Of a stretch of 10,304 nucleotides of DNA, positions 1-7,044 are shown in pieces. Source of the stretch: Candidatus Planktophila sp. GTDB taxonomy: Bacteria; Actinomycetota; Actinomycetes; Nanopelagicales; Nanopelagicaceae. Each line of letters begins with the position of its first letter. Position 1 is the stretch's first letter. The position numbers were made by a program, and so were the translations under genes. The DNA is taken from the NCBI GenBank assembly GCA_030832135.1, contig JAURJS010000012.1:1-10304 (forward strand). Reading direction: 5' to 3'. Under the pieces are notes generated by a model. The model made no database searches and was not told the origin of the DNA. It saw only the letters and a list, made by a program, of their open reading frames with translations.

Positions 1-182
1 ACATCTGAGCCACGCAAGATCTCAGCACAGAAAGCGACATCGGCTGGCTTGCAGCAAACTGATGCAACATCATATTTAAGTGCTACTTCGCAGCCGTCAC
101 GAACTTCATCGCGCGACATATCAGGACGCAAAAGTGCATAATCAATAGTCTTGGCAACTTGCTGAAGAGTGTATTTCGACAT
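1..182 (-). CDS. deoC: deoxyribose-phosphate aldolase, N-terminal part (runs off left edge)
   Basis: DeoC cleaves 2-deoxyribose 5-phosphate to glyceraldehyde 3-phosphate and acetaldehyde in the cytosol, the last step of deoxynucleoside catabolism. Translating from the ATG at 182-180 gives 60 codons plus two bases before the window ends. The visible protein starts MSKYTLQQVAKTIDYALLRP and continues with a DVASVCCKPADV segment and an EILRGSDV segment. These match the first strand-helix units of the DeoC TIM barrel (usual form IDHTLLKP... / ASVCV.P / L.G..V). Where many homologues read DHT or DHS, this one reads DYA. The Schiff-base lysine and the other catalytic residues lie beyond the window, so activity cannot be judged. 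The gene follows add after 17 bases with an AAAGGA ribosome binding site about 9 bases before the ATG, so it is probably the next gene of the same operon. The family call is fairly secure and the subfamily is not. Confidence 0.85.
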   Translation of the reverse strand, partial: MSKYTLQQVAKTIDYALLRPDMSRDEVRDGCEVALKYDVASVCCKPADVAFCAEILRGSD

Positions 183-199
183 GGTGAGTTTTCCTTTAC

Positions 200-1306
200 T
201 TATTCTGCAGCAATAGCTGCAAAGCCTGGTTTTACAATCTCATCGATTATCGCAAGACGCTCTTCAAATGGGATAAATGCGCTCTTAAGGGCGTTAATCG
301 TCACTCTTTGGAGATCAAGGAAGTTCCAATCACATGCCTTAACGAGCTCGTTCATTTCACGGCTCATTGAGGTGGCAGACATTAATCGGTTATCTGTGTT
401 CACAGTGATACGAAAGCGTAGCTTTGCCAACTTTCCAATGGGGTGGTCTGCAAATGAAGATGCAACGCCGGTTTGAATATTTGATGATGGACACATCTCA
501 AGCGGGATGCGTCGATCGCGTAGATAGGAAGAGAGGCGACCTAGGCGTGCTGGGGTGTGGTTGAAGTCGACGTCATCGGCGATGCGCACGCCATGGCCCA
601 AGCGCTCTGCGCCACAAATCTGAATCGCCTCCCAAATCGATGGCAAGCCATATGCCTCACCGGCATGGATGGTGAAGTGTGCATTCTCTTTGCGAAGATA
701 CTCAAAGGTGTCGAGCTGATCGCTAGGTGGAAAACCATCTTCAGGCCCTGCGATATCAAAACCAACAACACCTTTATCGCGATACTTAACAGCAAGCTCT
801 GCAACTTCTTGCGAGAGTTGATTCTGGCGCATTCCACAGAGCAGCGAAACAACGCGAATCTGATTGCCTTCTGCCTTCGCCTCTTTCTCACCCTCACGAA
901 AGCCTTCGAGGATTGCTTCAACTGCATCGGTGAGAGTCAGACCCTTCTCGGTGAGAAGTTCTGGAGCCATGCGCACCTCGGCATAAACAACACCATCACG
1001 TGCAAGATCGATCGCACATTCGCGTGATACGCGCACTACATCTTGGCGGCGTTGCATCACTGCCACGGTGTGAGCAAAGGTCTCTAAATAGAGAACAAGT
1101 GAGCCTGAATCACATGATGCGCGGAACCATTCAGCCAACTCTGCTGCATCGTATGTAGGTAGTGTATGGCCAATCTCCTGTGCGATATCAATAATTGTCT
1201 CTGGTCGAAGTCCACCATCGAGGTGATCGTGCAGAAGCGCCTTAGGAAGTCGCTTCACCTGAGCCTCTGTTGGCTTCTTCAATAGATCTTGATTTACAAC
1301 GCTCAT
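200..1306 (-). CDS. add: adenosine deaminase
   Basis: Add hydrolyses (deoxy)adenosine to (deoxy)inosine and ammonia with a catalytic zinc in a cytosolic TIM barrel. The 368-residue product is full length for the family. Visible ligands and catalytic residues are the HDH motif (H26, H28), HAGE (H214, E217), GHG (H238) and NTDN (D305). The aspartate that often follows the zinc-binding Asp (NTDD in mammalian ADA) is N306 here. From memory, NTDNRLMS is the usual actinobacterial form, so I read this as lineage-typical rather than a defect. The ATG overlaps the deoA stop by four bases (ATGA), and an AAAGGA sequence inside the end of deoA sits 7 bases before it, which fixes the start. It is the second-last visible gene of the operon and supplies inosine for salvage; no purine nucleoside phosphorylase gene is in the window. 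An adenine or aminodeoxyfutalosine deaminase role is less likely given gene order and motif form. Confidence 0.95.
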   Translation of the reverse strand: MSVVNQDLLKKPTEAQVKRLPKALLHDHLDGGLRPETIIDIAQEIGHTLPTYDAAELAEWFRASCDSGSLVLYLETFAHTVAVMQRRQDVVRVSRECAIDLARDGVVYAEVRMAPELLTEKGLTLTDAVEAILEGFREGEKEAKAEGNQIRVVSLLCGMRQNQLSQEVAELAVKYRDKGVVGFDIAGPEDGFPPSDQLDTFEYLRKENAHFTIHAGEAYGLPSIWEAIQICGAERLGHGVRIADDVDFNHTPARLGRLSSYLRDRRIPLEMCPSSNIQTGVASSFADHPIGKLAKLRFRITVNTDNRLMSATSMSREMNELVKACDWNFLDLQRVTINALKSAFIPFEERLAIIDEIVKPGFAAIAAE

Positions 1307-2592
1307 CCTTCAATCCTTTCGAGAACGAGTGGCAATCGGTCAACAACCCCATTTTCAACAATACTTACAGCACCTTCGAGGATATCGAGCGCCCGCTCAA
1401 AGCGAGGAGCTTCATCGGTATGTAATGTAAAGAGCGGCGAACCTGCCTCAATGTAATCGCCAGGCTTTGCATGCATCTCAATACCTGCTCCCGCCTGCAC
1501 TTGCTCACCTTGCTTTGAGCGACCTGCACCTAATCGCCAAGCCGAGACTCCGACCTTCATCGCATCCATTGTTGTGATGATTCCGCTATTAGCAGCCCTC
1601 ACAACATGGCTCTCGCGCGCAACTGGAAGAGTTGCATCTGGATCTCCACCTTGAGCGGCGACCATTCGACGCCAATGGTCCATTGCGCTGCCATCTTTCA
1701 GGGCGTCTGCTGGATCTTTTCCTACGATTCCAGCTGCATCGATCATTTCACGAGTAAGCAAGATAGTGAGCTCAACAACATCTGCCGGTCCTCCTCCTGC
1801 AAGCACCTCAACAGATTCACGAACTTCAAGAGCATTACCCGCTGTCAATCCCAGTGGGACATCCATCGCAGTTACCAATGCGCGCATCTTCACACCTGCA
1901 TCAACGCCGAGTTGCACCATGGTGCGAGCAAGCTCTGCCGCCTTCTTCGGATCTGACATAAATGCGCCAGAGCCCGTCTTCACATCGAGCACAAGTGCAG
2001 AAGTTCCTTCAGCAATCTTCTTACTCATAATCGATGAGGCAATTAGTGGAATCGCTTCAACGGTAGCTGTCACATCGCGAAGGGCGTAGAGCTTCTTATC
2101 TGCCGGTGCTAATCCTGCGCCAGCAGCACAGATCACTGCACCGGTATCCTTCAGGACCTGCAACATCTCTTCGTTAGTAAGCGAAGCACGCCAACCCGGA
2201 ATTGATTCCATCTTGTCGAGCGTTCCACCGGTATGGCCAAGTCCACGGCCTGAGAGCTGAGGGACTGCTCCCCCACATGCAGCAACGAGCGGTGCCAAAG
2301 GCAGGGTGATCTTGTCACCAACGCCACCTGTTGAATGCTTATCTGCCGTTTTACGATCGAGCGCTGACCAGTTCATGCGCTCACCACTATTGATCATCGC
2401 ATTTGTCCAACGTGAAATCTCACGAGAGTTCATACCATTGAGAAGAATTGCCATAAGAAGCGCCGACATCTGTTCATCGGCGACAGCTCCACGAGTGTAT
2501 GCATCGATGACCCAATCGATCTGTGGATCTGTTAGCTCATTACGGTCACGCTTTGCTGAGATGATCTCAACTGCTGCGAAAGGTTCAATCAT
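1303..2592 (-). CDS. deoA: thymidine / pyrimidine-nucleoside phosphorylase
   Basis: This enzyme reversibly phosphorolyses thymidine, deoxyuridine and possibly uridine to free base plus (deoxy)ribose 1-phosphate. The 429-residue length is standard. A small helical domain (about 1-70) precedes the glycosyltransferase-type alpha/beta domain. [10 protein letters not shown] (85-94) is the phosphate-binding loop. [17 protein letters not shown] (114-130) is the family signature. R172, S187 and K191 occupy the positions that bind the pyrimidine in E. coli DeoA. The C-terminal domain (about 345-420) is complete. The ATG shares an ATGA overlap with the cdd stop and has no convincing Shine-Dalgarno sequence of its own, so translation is probably coupled to cdd. 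Acting after Cdd, it releases uracil or thymine and feeds sugar phosphate towards DeoC via a phosphopentomutase not seen here. Whether it is strictly thymidine-specific (DeoA) or broad (Pdp) cannot be told from sequence alone; the symbol follows the actinobacterial gene order. Confidence 0.93.
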   Translation of the reverse strand: MIEPFAAVEIISAKRDRNELTDPQIDWVIDAYTRGAVADEQMSALLMAILLNGMNSREISRWTNAMINSGERMNWSALDRKTADKHSTGGVGDKITLPLAPLVAACGGAVPQLSGRGLGHTGGTLDKMESIPGWRASLTNEEMLQVLKDTGAVICAAGAGLAPADKKLYALRDVTATVEAIPLIASSIMSKKIAEGTSALVLDVKTGSGAFMSDPKKAAELARTMVQLGVDAGVKMRALVTAMDVPLGLTAGNALEVRESVEVLAGGGPADVVELTILLTREMIDAAGIVGKDPADALKDGSAMDHWRRMVAAQGGDPDATLPVARESHVVRAANSGIITTMDAMKVGVSAWRLGAGRSKQGEQVQAGAGIEMHAKPGDYIEAGSPLFTLHTDEAPRFERALDILEGAVSIVENGVVDRLPLVLERIEG

Positions 2593-2987
2593 TTCAGTCT
2601 TGTCTCTATTTCTTCAGGTCCAAAAGCCCACGGTAGTAAATCGTTGAGCGTCTTCACGCCTTCATCTGTCATAAGTTGAAGCTTTGATCCACCATGCTCT
2701 TGTAAGAGTTGGCGGCAGCGACCACAAGGCATCAAAGGATTTCCAGCGATATCAACGCATGCAAATGCAATTAAACGCCCACCACCTGTTGCAGCCAGTG
2801 AGGAGACCAATCCACATTCGGCGCAGAGAGTTAACCCATAACTCGCATTCTCAACATTGCAGCCAGTGACGATGCGACCATCATCTACCAGCGCGGCAAC
2901 TCCCACCGGGAACTTTGAATAAGGAACGTAAGCCTTCTTCATCGCCTCCAGAGCTTCATTGCGCAAGAGTTGCCAATCGATCTGCAT
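2589..2987 (-). CDS. cdd: cytidine deaminase
   Basis: Cdd deaminates cytidine and deoxycytidine to uridine and deoxyuridine. The 132-residue product is the short, single-domain form that acts as a homotetramer in other bacteria. The zinc site is visible as C55-A-E57 with catalytic glutamate E57, and PCGRC supplying C88 and C91; three cysteine ligands are typical of the tetrameric class. GCNVENASYG (42-51) contains the conserved N and E residues that contact the ribose in this family, and the C-terminal LLPWAFGP segment is also characteristic. Its ATG overlaps the stop of the preceding permease gene by one base (TAATG), with a G-rich stretch 8 to 20 bases upstream that could serve as ribosome binding site. 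Placement directly after the transporter genes suggests it acts on imported cytidine before DeoA, which does not use cytidine efficiently. Confidence 0.95.
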   Translation of the reverse strand: MQIDWQLLRNEALEAMKKAYVPYSKFPVGVAALVDDGRIVTGCNVENASYGLTLCAECGLVSSLAATGGGRLIAFACVDIAGNPLMPCGRCRQLLQEHGGSKLQLMTDEGVKTLNDLLPWAFGPEEIETRLK

Positions 2988-4264
2988 TAGTGAGACCCGC
3001 CCCCACGTTTATAGGCGATTCCATCGGCCGCCGGAGCTCGCACCCTGCCAACAAATCCTGAAACAGCGATAATCGTTGCAATATATGGAGCCATCAACAT
3101 GAACTCAGATGGAATTGGCGTTCCGGTGATTGTCAGCAAGCCCTGCAAGTTATCTGCAAAACCAAAGATGAGCGCCGCTGCAACTGCTCCAAGCGGTGAC
3201 CAACGACCAAAGATGAGCGCCGCTAGTGCGATAAAGCCCTTACCAGCTGTCATCTCCTTGCTAAAGGAGCCGACCGCGCCGAGGGTGAAGAATGCTCCAC
3301 CAAGGCCGGCAACAGCTCCTGCCCAGAGAACGTTCTTAAAGCGAATCTTATTGACATCTATTCCCACTGACTCGGCAGCAGTTGGGTGCTCTCCAACAGC
3401 ACGTGTGCGAAGACCCCACTTGCTCTTAAAGAGTGCGATATGGATAAAGGCAACAACTACATACATCAAATACACAATAATGCTCTGGCTGAAGAGGATC
3501 GGACCAATCACTGGGATTTTAGAGAGAATCGGAATATTGATTGGGTTAAATGCAATCGCTGAGTTCCACTCCGATTGGTATGGGATAAGGAGCTTTTTAT
3601 AGAGAAAGCTAGTAAGACCAATAACTAAAACATTGAGAACGAAACCCAAAACAACTTGATCGATTCCATATTTAATTGCGAAGACTGCCAAGAGAAGAGA
3701 GATCAGTGCGCCAGCAATTGGCGCAAAGAGGAGACCCAACCAGTTGTTATGAAGGAGAGAGGCGAGCACACCAGATACAAATGCTCCAGCGAGAAGTTGT
3801 CCCTCAATCGCGATATTGATTACCCCTGAACGCTCTGATAGCACACCAGCCATCGCGCCAAAGATCAGTGGGACCGAGAGAAGAAGTCCGCCTTGTAGAA
3901 GGCCTGTAAATGGAATGAACTTTCCTGCAGCAGCCCAGCTTAGGAATGACATCAGGAATGAGACAGCAAAGATTGCACTCGCGAGTCGGACCGTCTTGCC
4001 CGCTTTAAATTGGAGAGTAGCTAACACCACTGCAAGAAGTGAGGCTATGGCGAATCCGAGGGCGGCAGATTTAGAGTTAACAATCCACTCCTTAATCAAA
4101 ATCCACTCATCACCCAATACAAAGCTATATGTAACAGGCTGACCTTCCTTAGGAAGGATTGCAAAGACAGCGAGTGCGAAGAGGCCAAGACCGCCCATGG
4201 TGATAATTCCACGGCGGCGGCGGCGTTCAGGGGCTGAGAGGGCGCGAACTTCTTGAGTACTCAT
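2987..4264 (-). CDS. nucleoside ABC transporter permease (second permease)
   Basis: This is an integral membrane subunit of a BMP/NupABC-type nucleoside importer (BPD_transp_2 family, related to YufQ and NupC). From the start chosen here it has 425 residues. An arginine-rich cytoplasmic N-terminus (RRRRRG, about 14-19) precedes a hydrophobic helix at about 21-37, with further hydrophobic segments near 67-84, 95-112, 120-140, 150-170, 174-197, 203-222, 258-278, 312-332, 343-370 and 388-406. GVLSERSGVINIAIEGQLL (140-158) and GLRTRAVGEHPTAAESVGI (284-302) are the conserved blocks; the second resembles the cytoplasmic loop that couples to the ATPase. An in-frame ATG at 4276 would add four residues, but the ATG at 4264-4262 forms a TAATG overlap with the upstream permease stop, the same junction as at cdd, and the GGG before 4276 abuts that codon. 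I therefore prefer 4264. It presumably pairs with the other permease as a heterodimer. Confidence 0.9.
   Translation of the reverse strand: MSTQEVRALSAPERRRRRGIITMGGLGLFALAVFAILPKEGQPVTYSFVLGDEWILIKEWIVNSKSAALGFAIASLLAVVLATLQFKAGKTVRLASAIFAVSFLMSFLSWAAAGKFIPFTGLLQGGLLLSVPLIFGAMAGVLSERSGVINIAIEGQLLAGAFVSGVLASLLHNNWLGLLFAPIAGALISLLLAVFAIKYGIDQVVLGFVLNVLVIGLTSFLYKKLLIPYQSEWNSAIAFNPINIPILSKIPVIGPILFSQSIIVYLMYVVVAFIHIALFKSKWGLRTRAVGEHPTAAESVGIDVNKIRFKNVLWAGAVAGLGGAFFTLGAVGSFSKEMTAGKGFIALAALIFGRWSPLGAVAAALIFGFADNLQGLLTITGTPIPSEFMLMAPYIATIIAVSGFVGRVRAPAADGIAYKRGGGSH
3161..3224. repeat. 19-bp direct repeat inside the permease gene
   Basis: The same 19 bases (plus-strand accaaagatgagcgccgct) occur at 3161-3179 and 3206-3224, offset by 45 bases, exactly 15 codons. 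On the coding strand both copies encode the A-A-L-I-F-G segment, in consecutive stretches of a hydrophobic region near residues 348-368. Identical codon choice in both copies suggests an internal duplication or gene conversion, but the repeat is short and may have arisen by chance from repeated use of preferred codons. Confidence 0.6.
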
Positions 4265-5421
4265 TAGCCGTTCCATCCCTTCGAAGCGAGAGCTTCTCCC
4301 TCATCAACATTCTTCAATCTAAATATCGCCTTAATTAGGGCAGGAGCAGCGATAAAGAGAACGACCAACGCTTGAATAACAAGAATGAGATCGAGTGGAG
4401 TCTCAGTACTCGCCTGCATCGTTAATCCTCCAGCACGTAGCGCACCGAAGAGGAGGGCTGCAAAGACAGTTCCGAGTGGGGTTCCACGACCTAAGAGAGC
4501 CACGGTAATTGCATCGAAGCCGAAGGTTCCGCCAACTCCTGCTGTAAGAGCAGGTTCTGATCCGAGGATCTGAACAGCGCCGCCAAGTCCAGCGAGAGCT
4601 CCAGCAATAAACATTACGGTCGTTGTCGAGCGCCCAACAGAGATTCCGGCTGTCTTTGAAGCGGCAGCATTGGCGCCGACGGCGCGGAACTTAAAGCCCC
4701 AAGTACTTCTGTTGAGGAGCCACCAGATGCCAACTGCAGCAAGAAGGGCGATAAAGAAACCTAGATTTGCTCGAAGTTCAGATCCGAAGAGATGTGGCAG
4801 ACGTGAAGACATCCGCACCTCAGGTGCCAATGGATCCTGTCGCCCTGGACGCAAGAATGGAGATGTGCTGAGAATCCAGAGTAAGAAATACCCAGCCACA
4901 TAGTTGAGCATGATGGTGACGATTACTTCATGAGCCCCAGTGCGCGCTTTGAGGAAGCCAACGAATCCACCATAAAGCCCTGCACATACAAGCGCTGCAG
5001 CAATCGCAGCGATTGAGTGAATCACAATCGGTAGTTCGAAGTGAAATCCCACAAAGCTTGCGCCAATTGCACCAGCAATGAATTGTCCTTGTGCGCCGAT
5101 ATTGAAAAGACCTGCCTTGAATGCAAGTGCAACTGATAGGCCAGTCAGGATTAAAGGCGAAGCAGCCACTATTGTCTCTGAGAGTGGATAGAAGCCTTCG
5201 ATAAAGTTTGCTTTGGCAAGCTCTGGGTCGAAGATTGATCCGCGGAAGAGCGCCCAATAAGCGCTACCTGCAGTTGAGAAAGCCTCTGCAAGCATCGATA
5301 GAGGTGAGGATTTGAGTGCAAGCACCTTTGAATCAGAGATAGCTACAAGGATTCCGCTGACAAAGAGCGCCATAGTAAATGCCAGCGCTGGCAAAGTAAT
5401 CTTGCTTAAGAACTTCTTCAT
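4264..5421 (-). CDS. nucleoside ABC transporter permease (first permease)
   Basis: This is the partner membrane subunit of the nucleoside importer (BPD_transp_2 family, related to YufP and NupB), 385 residues. An N-terminal helix at about 11-29 is followed by an extracytoplasmic stretch of some 50 residues, then hydrophobic segments near 84-102, 111-127, 131-155, 165-186, 219-237, 266-286, 302-328 and 345-366. The conserved block LTGLSVALAFKAGLFNIGAQ (92-111, continuing GQ) corresponds to the SERSGVINIAIEGQ block of the second permease. GAHEVIVTIMLNYVAGY (162-178) is typical of this branch. GFKFRAVGANAAASKTAGI (242-260) is the probable ATPase-coupling loop. The ATG overlaps the ATPase stop by four bases (ATGA) and has a GGGAG ribosome binding site 7 bases upstream. 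The two permeases are clearly different proteins, consistent with a heterodimeric pore. Confidence 0.92.
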   Translation of the reverse strand: MKKFLSKITLPALAFTMALFVSGILVAISDSKVLALKSSPLSMLAEAFSTAGSAYWALFRGSIFDPELAKANFIEGFYPLSETIVAASPLILTGLSVALAFKAGLFNIGAQGQFIAGAIGASFVGFHFELPIVIHSIAAIAAALVCAGLYGGFVGFLKARTGAHEVIVTIMLNYVAGYFLLWILSTSPFLRPGRQDPLAPEVRMSSRLPHLFGSELRANLGFFIALLAAVGIWWLLNRSTWGFKFRAVGANAAASKTAGISVGRSTTTVMFIAGALAGLGGAVQILGSEPALTAGVGGTFGFDAITVALLGRGTPLGTVFAALLFGALRAGGLTMQASTETPLDLILVIQALVVLFIAAPALIKAIFRLKNVDEGEALASKGWNG

Positions 5422-6917
5422 CTCTTCACTCCCGCCATCAAAAGGCCAAGTTCTTCTCGCGAAGTATCTGCTGGGACTACCGCGATAAATTCACCGCGAT
5501 ACATCACAGCGATGCGATCAGCAAGTGCAATTACCTCATCAAGTTCGGTACTAAAGAGAAGTACTCCTCGACCGGAATCTCGTTCTGCAATCATTCGTTC
5601 GTGCACAAACTCAATCGATCCCACATCAAGGCCACGCGTTGGCTGTGATGCAACGACAAGCTTTACAGGCCGTGAGAGCTCGCGGGCGAGAACTACTTTC
5701 TGCTTATTTCCTCCAGAGAGCGAGGAGGCAGCATCCTTTGGAGATTGAGCTCTAATATCAAATTCCACTACGCGCTTTGATGCATTCTCTGCGACAGCGT
5801 TCTGTGAAATGACAGGACCTTTTGCAAAGGGAGGCAAATCATGAAGATCGAGAATGAGGTTCTCTTCAATGCTAAATGAGGAAATTAGGCCATCCTCTTC
5901 TCGGGATTCGGGAACGAATGCAATACCTGCATGGAGAGCATCTCGAACTCTCCCCACCTTAATCTCTTCCCCATCAAGGGTAATGCGACCGTCGATATGC
6001 TCTTGAAGCCCAACAATCGCCTCTGCAAGTTCTGATTGACCATTGCCCTGAACGCCTGCAACAGCGAGAACTTCGCCTGCACGGAGTTCAAATGAAATGT
6101 TCTTTACCAATGTGCGGCCCGTGTGGTCGTGGATATTGAGGTTCTCCACTTTCAACATCACCTGACCTAGCTTCGGAGCAGCCTTCTTTACATCGAGTGA
6201 GACGGGACGACCAACCATCAAGGATGCAAGCTCTTCTTGGCTGGCAGATGGTGATGCAGTTCCCACCACTGCGCCTCGACGGATAATTGTGATTTTATCG
6301 GCCGCAATCTTCACCTCACGAAGTTTGTGAGTGATAAAGACAATTGCAGTTCCTTGATCGCGTAACTTCTTCATATTTCGAAGGAGTTCATCTGTCTCCT
6401 GCGGAGTTAACACTGCGGTTGGTTCATCGAGAATGAGAACCTTTGCGTCATAGATAAGGGCGCGGATAATTTCAACGCGCTGCTGGATTCCAACCGGTAA
6501 ATCTTCAACGAGAGCATCTGGATCAACGTCGAAATTAAACTCTGCCGATACTCGCTTAATCTCTTGACGCGCGGTCTCGAGATCAAGAAAACCTGGGCCT
6601 TTAACTTTCTCATGGCCGAGGACGATGTTCTCAGCAACGGTAAAGACCGGAATCAACATAAAGTGCTGGTGAACCATTCCAATGCCAGCTGCAAGCGCAT
6701 CAAGCGGCGATTCAATATCGATGACTTTACCGTCGACTGAGATAGTGCCTTCATCTGGGGAAAGGAGTCCGTAAACGATATTCATTAACGTTGACTTACC
6801 GGCGCCGTTCTCTCCGAGAATGGCGTGAATCTCTCCAGATTCAACTTTGAGGTCTATAGAGTCATTGGCGGTGAGTGCACCGAAGCGCTTTGTAATGCCG
6901 CGCAATTCAAGGGACAT
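5418..6917 (-). CDS. nucleoside ABC transporter ATP-binding protein (two ABC domains in one chain)
   Basis: This is the energy-coupling subunit of the importer, 499 residues with two fused nucleotide-binding domains as in YufO, NupA and RbsA. Domain 1 has Walker A GENGAGKST (35-43), Q-loop Q84, a VGIQQ signature (142-146) instead of LSGGQ, Walker B LILDEPTA (161-168) and H197. Domain 2 (from about 255) has a degenerate Walker A (GVQGNGQSE, no Lys-Ser/Thr), an intact LSGGN signature (400-404), SQPTRGLD (424-431) where Walker B usually reads DEP, and S456 where the switch His would be. One composite site is therefore probably degenerate; the family is known for such asymmetry. An in-frame TTG at 6992 would extend the protein by 25 residues, but it lies in the terminator hairpin and the extension does not look like the family. 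The ATG at 6917 starts the normal MSLELRGITKRFGA opening. No Shine-Dalgarno sequence sits at the usual distance; a -10 box suggests a leaderless mRNA. Confidence 0.94.
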   Translation of the reverse strand: MSLELRGITKRFGALTANDSIDLKVESGEIHAILGENGAGKSTLMNIVYGLLSPDEGTISVDGKVIDIESPLDALAAGIGMVHQHFMLIPVFTVAENIVLGHEKVKGPGFLDLETARQEIKRVSAEFNFDVDPDALVEDLPVGIQQRVEIIRALIYDAKVLILDEPTAVLTPQETDELLRNMKKLRDQGTAIVFITHKLREVKIAADKITIIRRGAVVGTASPSASQEELASLMVGRPVSLDVKKAAPKLGQVMLKVENLNIHDHTGRTLVKNISFELRAGEVLAVAGVQGNGQSELAEAIVGLQEHIDGRITLDGEEIKVGRVRDALHAGIAFVPESREEDGLISSFSIEENLILDLHDLPPFAKGPVISQNAVAENASKRVVEFDIRAQSPKDAASSLSGGNKQKVVLARELSRPVKLVVASQPTRGLDVGSIEFVHERMIAERDSGRGVLLFSTELDEVIALADRIAVMYRGEFIAVVPADTSREELGLLMAGVKR

Positions 6918-6953
6918 GTGCGCAAATCTACTCTTTAAAGCCACTTTCCACAA
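6918..6953 (-). promoter_or_regulatory. probable promoter giving a leaderless transporter mRNA
   Basis: On the minus strand TTGTGG (6953-6948) is followed by a 17-base spacer and TAGATT (6930-6925), a good match to the TANNNT form of the -10 box. Seven bases later comes the ATG of the ATPase gene at 6917, so the expected transcription start coincides with the A of the start codon. The absence of a well-placed ribosome binding site agrees with leaderless translation, which is common in actinobacteria. The promoter lies downstream of the terminator that ends the binding-protein gene, so it would be the main source of transcripts for the permease, cdd, deoA, add and deoC genes. Box assignment is by eye. 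Confidence 0.5.
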
Positions 6954-6956
6954 AGT
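6933..6956. promoter_or_regulatory. two small inverted repeats across the transporter promoter, possible operator
   Basis: ACTTT-gtgg-AAAGT (6943-6956, read on the minus strand) covers the proposed -35 box, and the perfect 8-base palindrome CTTTAAAG (6933-6940) lies in the spacer just before the -10 box. Palindromes in these positions could be repressor sites controlling the nucleoside operon. They are short and AT-rich, so chance is a real alternative. No regulator gene in the window can be paired with them. Confidence 0.25.
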
Positions 6957-6990
6957 AAAAGATAAAGAAAGTCGCGGGAAAACAGAAAGC

Positions 6991-7024
6991 AAAATGGAGC
7001 CAGCGAAATTGCTGGCTCCATTTT
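6991..7024 (-). terminator. intrinsic terminator after the main binding-protein gene
   Basis: A perfect 14-base inverted repeat (AAAATGGAGCCAGC / GCTGGCTCCATTTT) surrounds a 6-base loop. It begins 20 bases after the stop codon of the binding-protein gene. Read on the minus strand, the GC-rich 10-base core is followed by TTTT, then GCTTTCTGTTTT, giving a broken U-rich tail. The flanking A and T runs make the hairpin nearly symmetric, but no plus-strand gene ends here. It probably separates a strongly expressed binding-protein transcript from the transporter and enzyme transcript, perhaps with partial read-through. Confidence 0.75.
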
Positions 7025-7044
7025 GTTGGAAAGTCTTTAGTTAA

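Noticed and set aside
557..1027. A 156-codon open frame on the plus strand opposite add.
   Set aside because: It lies entirely antisense to a well-conserved adenosine deaminase, has no recognisable protein family features and no ribosome binding site that stands out.
3099..3602. A 167-codon open frame on the plus strand opposite the second permease.
   Set aside because: It is a shadow of the permease reading frame; the composition mirrors the complement of transmembrane codons and it shows no domain.
4265..4276. Start of the second permease at the ATG at 4276.
   Set aside because: The ATG four codons later forms the same TAATG overlap seen at other junctions of the operon, and the GGG before 4276 directly abuts that codon. 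The upstream start remains possible.
6918..6992. A 25-residue N-terminal extension of the ATPase from a TTG at 6992.
   Set aside because: The TTG lies within the terminator hairpin, the extension has no family counterpart, and the ATG at 6917 gives the normal N-terminus.
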